Positions 52,440 to 64,000 of a DNA stretch of 64,000 nucleotides are shown here, one piece after another. The position numbers and the translations under genes were made by a program. This stretch comes from Oryzias latipes (Eukaryota; Chordata; Actinopteri; Beloniformes; Adrianichthyidae): the NCBI RefSeq assembly GCF_002234675.1, contig NC_019859.2, positions 8,893,983-8,957,982 of the forward strand, read 5' to 3'. How positions within the stretch are numbered: the stretch's first letter is position 1; every line of letters starts with the position of its first letter. The notes beneath the pieces are model-generated. The model saw only the letters and a list, made by a program, of their open reading frames with translations, was not told the DNA's origin and did not search any database.

Positions 52440-52822
52440 GCAGCATTAGGGTTCATTTGAAATTCGCCTCTGAGTTGTGAGTGGGACTGTTGGCGCAGAG
52501 TAAGCCAACCCCCTTCCCATCATCCATCTGTTTACTCACAAGCATCTGCCAGATCACATAAGGAAAACAAAGACGTACACGGATCTAGTTGTCTATAAGT
52601 GGATTCATCAGAAGGAAGTAGAGCAGGGAGCTTGTGGCTTGCCGTAATAGCTTGTCACAGCTACAAGCTTTTTCCAATTGCCTATTTTCATCTGCTCCTG
52701 ATTCACAATAAGTTGAATGAATAATAACTCCGAAATGCATTTTTAAGCTTAACTTTCTTTGTATATGTCCTCCATCATGAGAAAAATGCCATAAGAACAT
52801 GTTAAAAACACCACAGTCATGA
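52440..52822. repeat. Dispersed repeat R1, copy 3
   Basis: Same sense as copy 1: CGCCTCTGAGTTGTGA, AAACAAAGACGTACACGGAT, TGTCCTCCATCATGAG. Shorter, with internal losses. Confidence 0.7.
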
Positions 52823-54179
52823 TTGTGGGAGGCTCAGCTATCCGAAAATATTGCCTTTTTTTTAATCTCTCTGGAAAGGTGTTCCTACAGAACAAGCCCA
52901 AATCATTACCTCACACCACCGTGCCTGAGGGTCAGTATGCTTTCATTTAATTTATATTTTGTGTTGTTTTTTTTTAGTTGGAGCTGCATATTGGAGTCTC
53001 ACCCCTCCATTTTTATTTTGTGAATATGGAAGTGGTTGAAAACCTAATATTTTCTGGAAACTTGATCTGCGAAAATGTTGTAAAATGAAAAAAAACTAAC
53101 AAAAAACAATCAAATGCAGCTTCAGATGCAACATATTACATGCAGCTTCGATTTTTGCAGTCACAGACGGCACTTCAGTTTATTTCATGCTCAAGGATAC
53201 ATTAGCACATCAAGAGTGGTTGCTGAGTAAACCACAAACTAGTATAAAAAGAGCGAGGACAGAACTGAAAAGACTGCATTTATGTCAAGGACAACCAGAA
53301 GAAAGTATGAAGCATCAACAATCAGGAACAGAAACATTTACCATGTTGTGCTGAACATTAAAAAAACACTTCTATGTTTAAATTTGCTCAATTGCAGCTC
53401 TTAAAAAGAATCTAAAGTGAATTCAGAATGGAAACATGACAAAAATGACAGCAGCATATTATTTTCCAACCCATCTTCCTCTGGTTTGATAATCAAACCC
53501 ATCCAAGTTACACAAGGTTGGTATGGCAACTATTCGTCTCTGCAACGCAAAGACCAGCAGCGTAGTTTAGGACGCCATTACATCAACGCATCCTCCAGCT
53601 TGTTCTGTTTCTGCACCGCCGTCTGATATAAGCTTAACCAACACCTGCTTCAAGTACGTATTAAGGCAATGAATATGGACAGTAAATAAACCAACACGTG
53701 TAGAAGTGTGAAACGATGAAGGGGAGATTTTTCTGGGTGGTCTCTTGATTTGGAGAGTCACCTTTGTGTTTTCATCCATTTCTTTTGTGCAAAGATCTGA
53801 TTTAGAAACTTTTTAAACAAATTTTACTTGAGAAAACAAAAAATGTCGGATTAACCAAACCCTGAAAAACCCCGAATTTCTTCAAAACATCAAGAGTTGA
53901 CAGTGAAGGAGAGTTTTGGATAATGAAGTCCTGCATCGTTCTTCACACACAGCCACTTTTCCAAAGGTCACATCCATTCAGATCTGAAGACAAACTGTGC
54001 ATAACTTTGTGCAAACAGCTCTCCTCACTAATTAGTCTGATTAGTGTTATCTCCCTCCAGTTCATTATAAAGTTCCAGCCATGTTTAGACCGAGCCACTT
54101 TACTGCTGCCAAACAGCGACTTTCTAATGAGAAGCTGACAGAGAAACTGGTTAGAAATGTTATGAGATAATGATGGCGA
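52823..54179. other. Unassigned spacer
   Basis: AT-rich; no gene that I can support. Confidence 0.4.
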
Positions 54180-54185
54180 TTTATT
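54180..54185 (-). terminator. Poly(A) signal candidate of bmerb1
   Basis: AATAAA on the minus strand, about 285 bp after the stop codon. Confidence 0.5.
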
Positions 54186-54468
54186 GAAGTTACTGAGTTT
54201 GTGACTTTTGCTCCACTTTTTAAATCTTTCAAATCTGGTGAGGAAATACTATTTATAATATTTATAAACAGACATGTAAAGAAAATAAATCAATACATGA
54301 AAATGAAATACTGCAATGTTTTTCTTTTTAGTTTCCCCAAGACATTTTATCTGGTGTGTGACAGATCTGTCTGTTTCTCTGAAGAGTCCTTCATGGATGG
54401 AATCACCTAATCCCCTGTGAGATGCTGTGTGAGTGCTGGAGAGCCCTGCAGACACACTCTTAACTTTG

Positions 54469-60964
<6,496 letters not shown>

Positions 60965-61190
60965 CGGCGCCACAGCGGCTCTCCGTTTGACGTTTCCTGC
61001 GGAAAAACGTTAAGCTCGGCGGGCAGAGGCGCTGCTGGAAGCTCGGCGCATCGGCGGTATGTCTCCAGCCTGCTGTGGAGCAAACGGCTCTGCTCGTGCG
61101 GTTCACGCATCCTCCCGCAGGTGTTGGAGCGCGTGCAGCCGCACACAGCAAGCAAAGCGCCTCGAGCCGCTCTGGCTTACTGGCACCATC

Positions 61191-62243
61191 TGGTGGCCAC
61201 TGTATGTAATTACAAGCTTGAAGAAAGTTGATCTCTGAGGAGGTTTTATTTACATGTCAATAACAGCTTTTGCGATTGTTTATTCACACAGTTCCATTTA
61301 GGATGTTATTTATACACCAAAAACAAAGAAAAAATAATGTGCAACATATTCTGTAAAATTGAAACTCGTGATTTCAGTCCAGCAAACATCTGAAGACCAA
61401 ACCCCAGCCCTGAAGGCTTTTACTGACAGCTATATAATCAGCAGGAGTGTTATTCAATAACATAATAAAAACAATTACATTGAAGCACTAAAAACATTCC
61501 AGTAACAACAGCTGAACATGTAGTCATGTCAGAAGTCCTACAGCTCTGTAACCTGAAGGGAGAGTGAGGAGAACATTAAGAGGATTCACAGTCTTTACAA
61601 TCAGATCAAACAGGGCAGCTGCTTCACTCCACAAAACAACTCACCCACAATGAGTTGATACACCTTGGAGGACTTGTTTGTGGCGCAAAATAAGGAACAA
61701 ATTAAGTAGTAAATACTTGTCTCTGATGTTTTCAAGCATAATTGTTCTTTCTTTGCCCTCTCTCCCATGCCAACTGTAAGCAGCCAAACAAGTCCAGCAG
61801 CTTCTTACTGTAACTGCATCTAAAAATGTTAGTTCTGTTTTTTGCTGGCAGTGTGGAGGGGGCCTTCCTGAAAATTATGTAATAGGCGGATGAGGGCTAA
61901 ACTACCAGAACCGGTAGGAAATAATTAATCAATGTTACGATAACTACTGATTTGAGCTGGAGGTGAGCCAAGTCAGTCTCCAGCACTGTTTGTGTGAATG
62001 ACCTACTTACTGTTGTATCAAGGAAATGGTTTTAAAGTAGTGTATTTATAGATTAGGATAACATAGGATGTTCATCGTAAGAAAGTCCCAGAGACACTTC
62101 TCAAAAGGAAGTTTTGACTTTGGATCAGCAATAAGGAAAAGCATTTAGATCGCAGTCATGTGGAGTGAAAAACACGGATCATCCCATTAAAAAGGGGATT
62201 TTACTTTGTTCTGTCTAAGTGCTAGTACACATGATGAGGAGCT
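61191..62243. other. Intergenic region upstream of bmerb1
   Basis: No gene or clear repeat seen. Confidence 0.4.
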
Positions 62244-62822
62244 TAAACCTTAGTCACAACTGCCCTTACGGGTGGATACGGGCCCTGAATTAAACTTGCA
62301 GGTGGCACACACAAAATATCAAGGTCATAGACTGCTCATTGAGTCCGTAGCATTAAAGTCTTCACGCTTGTTTTTTTTCTTACGGGCATGCTGCAGGCGA
62401 CAGGTCGTAGCGAAAACTTGTACAAATCGTAAGGGTGAAGTAGGTGAGACCCATGCACGTCGTACAGATTATTTCATTCTTTCAACTCTCAAAACTCGGT
62501 GCACTGTACAAGCAGCTTATCTGCGTAGTCTGACTGTCAGAATTTAGGAAATTAGGCAATCAGAGTGTAGCTTGTGTGGGCGTTGTCAGCGTCACGTTCA
62601 GACCCTCTGCATACGGTCATGTGCACCTTACTAACCAGGGTGACATAAGGGCATGGTACAACAGCTTCATTTGTAGGTTATAAGTGCATGTAACCTTATT
62701 CAAACAAATAATTTACGACACGCACAATAATGGTAAGTTCCAGTTTCATTACGTCCCTTGAGATGACCTTAAGAGAAAATACCTACAGCACCCGTACGGG
62801 GGCATGTGACCAAGGCTTTAAT
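62244..62822. mobile_element. MITE with 'CCGTACGGGTG' ends
   Basis: CTTAAACCTTAGTCACAACT...CCTTACGGGTG at the left and the complement of GGTCACATGCCCCCGTACGG at the right are inverted copies of about 35 bp. About 580 bp, non-coding; TTA/TAA at the ends suits a Harbinger-type target. Confidence 0.7.
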
Positions 62823-63199
62823 ACTCTTTACCACCAGAGCTTTAGCTCCAGTGTTCACATTCTTTGGACTGTTGAAACTCCTTGACTGGTTACGCAATCC
62901 ACAAAATTTCAGCGGATTTTGCAGCTTTGCGCTGAATGCAACACAGTCGAGGAGTTATGCTAGTTCAAAGAGCGTGTTGTTTTGGTGACATCCCCTGCGT
63001 TATTGGGTTAAAGTGTCCCATGCATTGACCTCCAGAGCCTAATCTAATGGGGGCACCTGTGTCGAAGCCTCCATCGAGGCCCCGCCTCTCACAGAGATGC
63101 CACACCAGCAGAAACGTGCAACTCCAGCCGAGTCTCTACAGCTAACACATATTTACACAAGATGACAGTCCTCATTAATTAAAGTATGCGGACCAAAAG

Positions 63200-63228
63200 A
63201 ACAACAACAACAACAACAACAACAACAA
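63200..63228. repeat. (ACA)n microsatellite
   Basis: About nine ACA units. Confidence 0.9.
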
Positions 63229-63359
63229 AAATCAGTTTATAGAAAGACGACTGTAGGAATAGCTCAAGTCCTTTTGTTTCCAGGAGCAGCTTAAGAAGAC
63301 GTCAACCTCTCATGTGTCAGAAGAACGGGGGTTTTACACGGATCCGGGTCTCCACTGGG

Positions 63360-63781
63360 TCAGTTGATGATGCCTGCAAACGTATTGATTGGTAGAAGGA
63401 GAGCTTTCTTCATGTATTTGTTGAGTCCCGCTTCTTGGCCCTCGTCCAGGTCCACTCTGCATCTCCTGGATATGTGGGCGAAGTATCCCGGATCCAGACA
63501 AGGAGAGATCTCCACACTAAACACAGACGGAGAATGCTGGCATCAGTTACAGGGGGCATGCAAATCAAACCGTGGCTGTGAATACAAATCTAACATCAAA
63601 CACCGGCTGTCGGGTCACAAGCTGCATGAATTATGAGAGCTGCTTTTCGAGCGGCTGAGCCTCCAGCCCGTTACCTCTGCACATCTGTGTAGGTCTTTCG
63701 ACTGTCTTTGTCCAGGGTGACGGTGAACGAACGGCATTCCAACGTCCGAATCTTTATGTTGTTGGTGCGAATCTTAGACTC
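63360..63781 (-). CDS. C-terminal exons of an unidentified gene (partial)
   Basis: Two exons: 63781-63675 and 63516-63360 (stop TGA), joined AG|T across an intron with GT...AG ends. Together they give about 87 residues: ESKIRTNNIKIRTLECRSFT, VTLDKDSRKTYTDVQSVEIS, PCLDPGYFAHISRRCRVDLD, then KYMKKALLLPINTFAGIIN and the stop. The frame is clean, hydrophobic positions alternate as in beta strands, and the splice sites are good, so I take it as a real gene that continues beyond the window. I do not recognise the family. Confidence 0.7.
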
Positions 63782-64000
63782 CTGATGGAAAGTGCAGAGT
63801 AAATTCAGAAGTTTGAATCTGCACACACTTGAACATTTGTACAGTTTCCAAATACATGTTTAAGGTTTCAGGATCATCAAATGTTATTTCTGTTCAGGAT
63901 TTTTAATGCAAGCCTCCAATGAAGGTTCAGTGGGTCTATTCTAAGCAGACTCTGATGAAAACTGCATCTTTCAATTTTGTTTTTGGTGTTTTTAACATAT
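63782..64000. other. Intron of the unidentified gene
   Basis: No exon seen to the window end. The last 40 bp (GTTTTTGGTGTTTTTAACAT) resemble the end of repeat R1. Confidence 0.4.

Overview
This is animal nuclear DNA, almost certainly from a teleost fish. The evidence is spliced vertebrate genes (pex6, bmerb1), replication-type histone genes with 3' stem-loops, and a dense set of fish mobile elements (Tc1/mariner, piggyBac, Harbinger, L1, L2 and RTE-type LINEs, a tRNA-derived SINE, an endogenous retrovirus). The style of the TTAA-flanked piggyBac-like MITEs reminds me of medaka (Oryzias). That is an impression from memory, not a proof.

Layout. (1) 1-8.0 kb: the 3' end of pex6 (+), then histone unit A: H3(-), H2A(+), H1(+), H4(+), H2B(+). 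Each histone gene is intronless and ends in its own stem-loop. H3 and H2A share a 371-bp divergent promoter. (2) 8.0-25.9 kb: a spacer of nested mobile elements. A PIF/Harbinger element is split by a 10.5-kb endogenous retrovirus with tRNA-His primer site. The retrovirus holds an L2 LINE fragment and a 5.2-kb unclassified DNA transposon, which itself holds two MITEs and a decayed spliced gene. Beyond them lie an L1 fragment and a decayed, inverted relic of the pex6-H3 junction (unit B): an internally deleted H3 pseudogene behind an H2B-like promoter, and two pex6 exon fragments. (3) 25.9-33.4 kb: histone unit C, inverted relative to A: H2B(-), H4(-), H2A(-), H3(+). H1 is missing; its place is taken by repeats, including a 1.3-kb element with roughly 200-bp terminal inverted repeats. 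(4) 33.6-36.1 kb: a long inverted repeat enclosing a copy of pex6 intron DNA, then a third H4(-) with its flanks (unit D). (5) 36.1-40.3 kb: a Tc1/mariner element split by a piggyBac element, which itself carries a SINE and a MITE. (6) 40.7-46.1 kb: a six-coding-exon gene (-) for a SANT/trihelix-like DNA-binding coiled-coil protein. (7) 46-54 kb: mostly repeats, including a possible solo LTR. (8) 54.2-61.2 kb: bmerb1 (-), six coding exons, complete. (9) 61.2-64 kb: a MITE and the last two exons of an unidentified gene (-).

Function. The histone genes supply core and linker histones for chromatin assembly in S phase; the eight core genes and one H1 all encode intact proteins. Their arrangement records an inverted duplication that included the pex6 end, followed by loss of H1, loss of neighbouring genes and repeat invasion. 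The genes on the right are ordinary single-copy genes with no visible link to the histone array.
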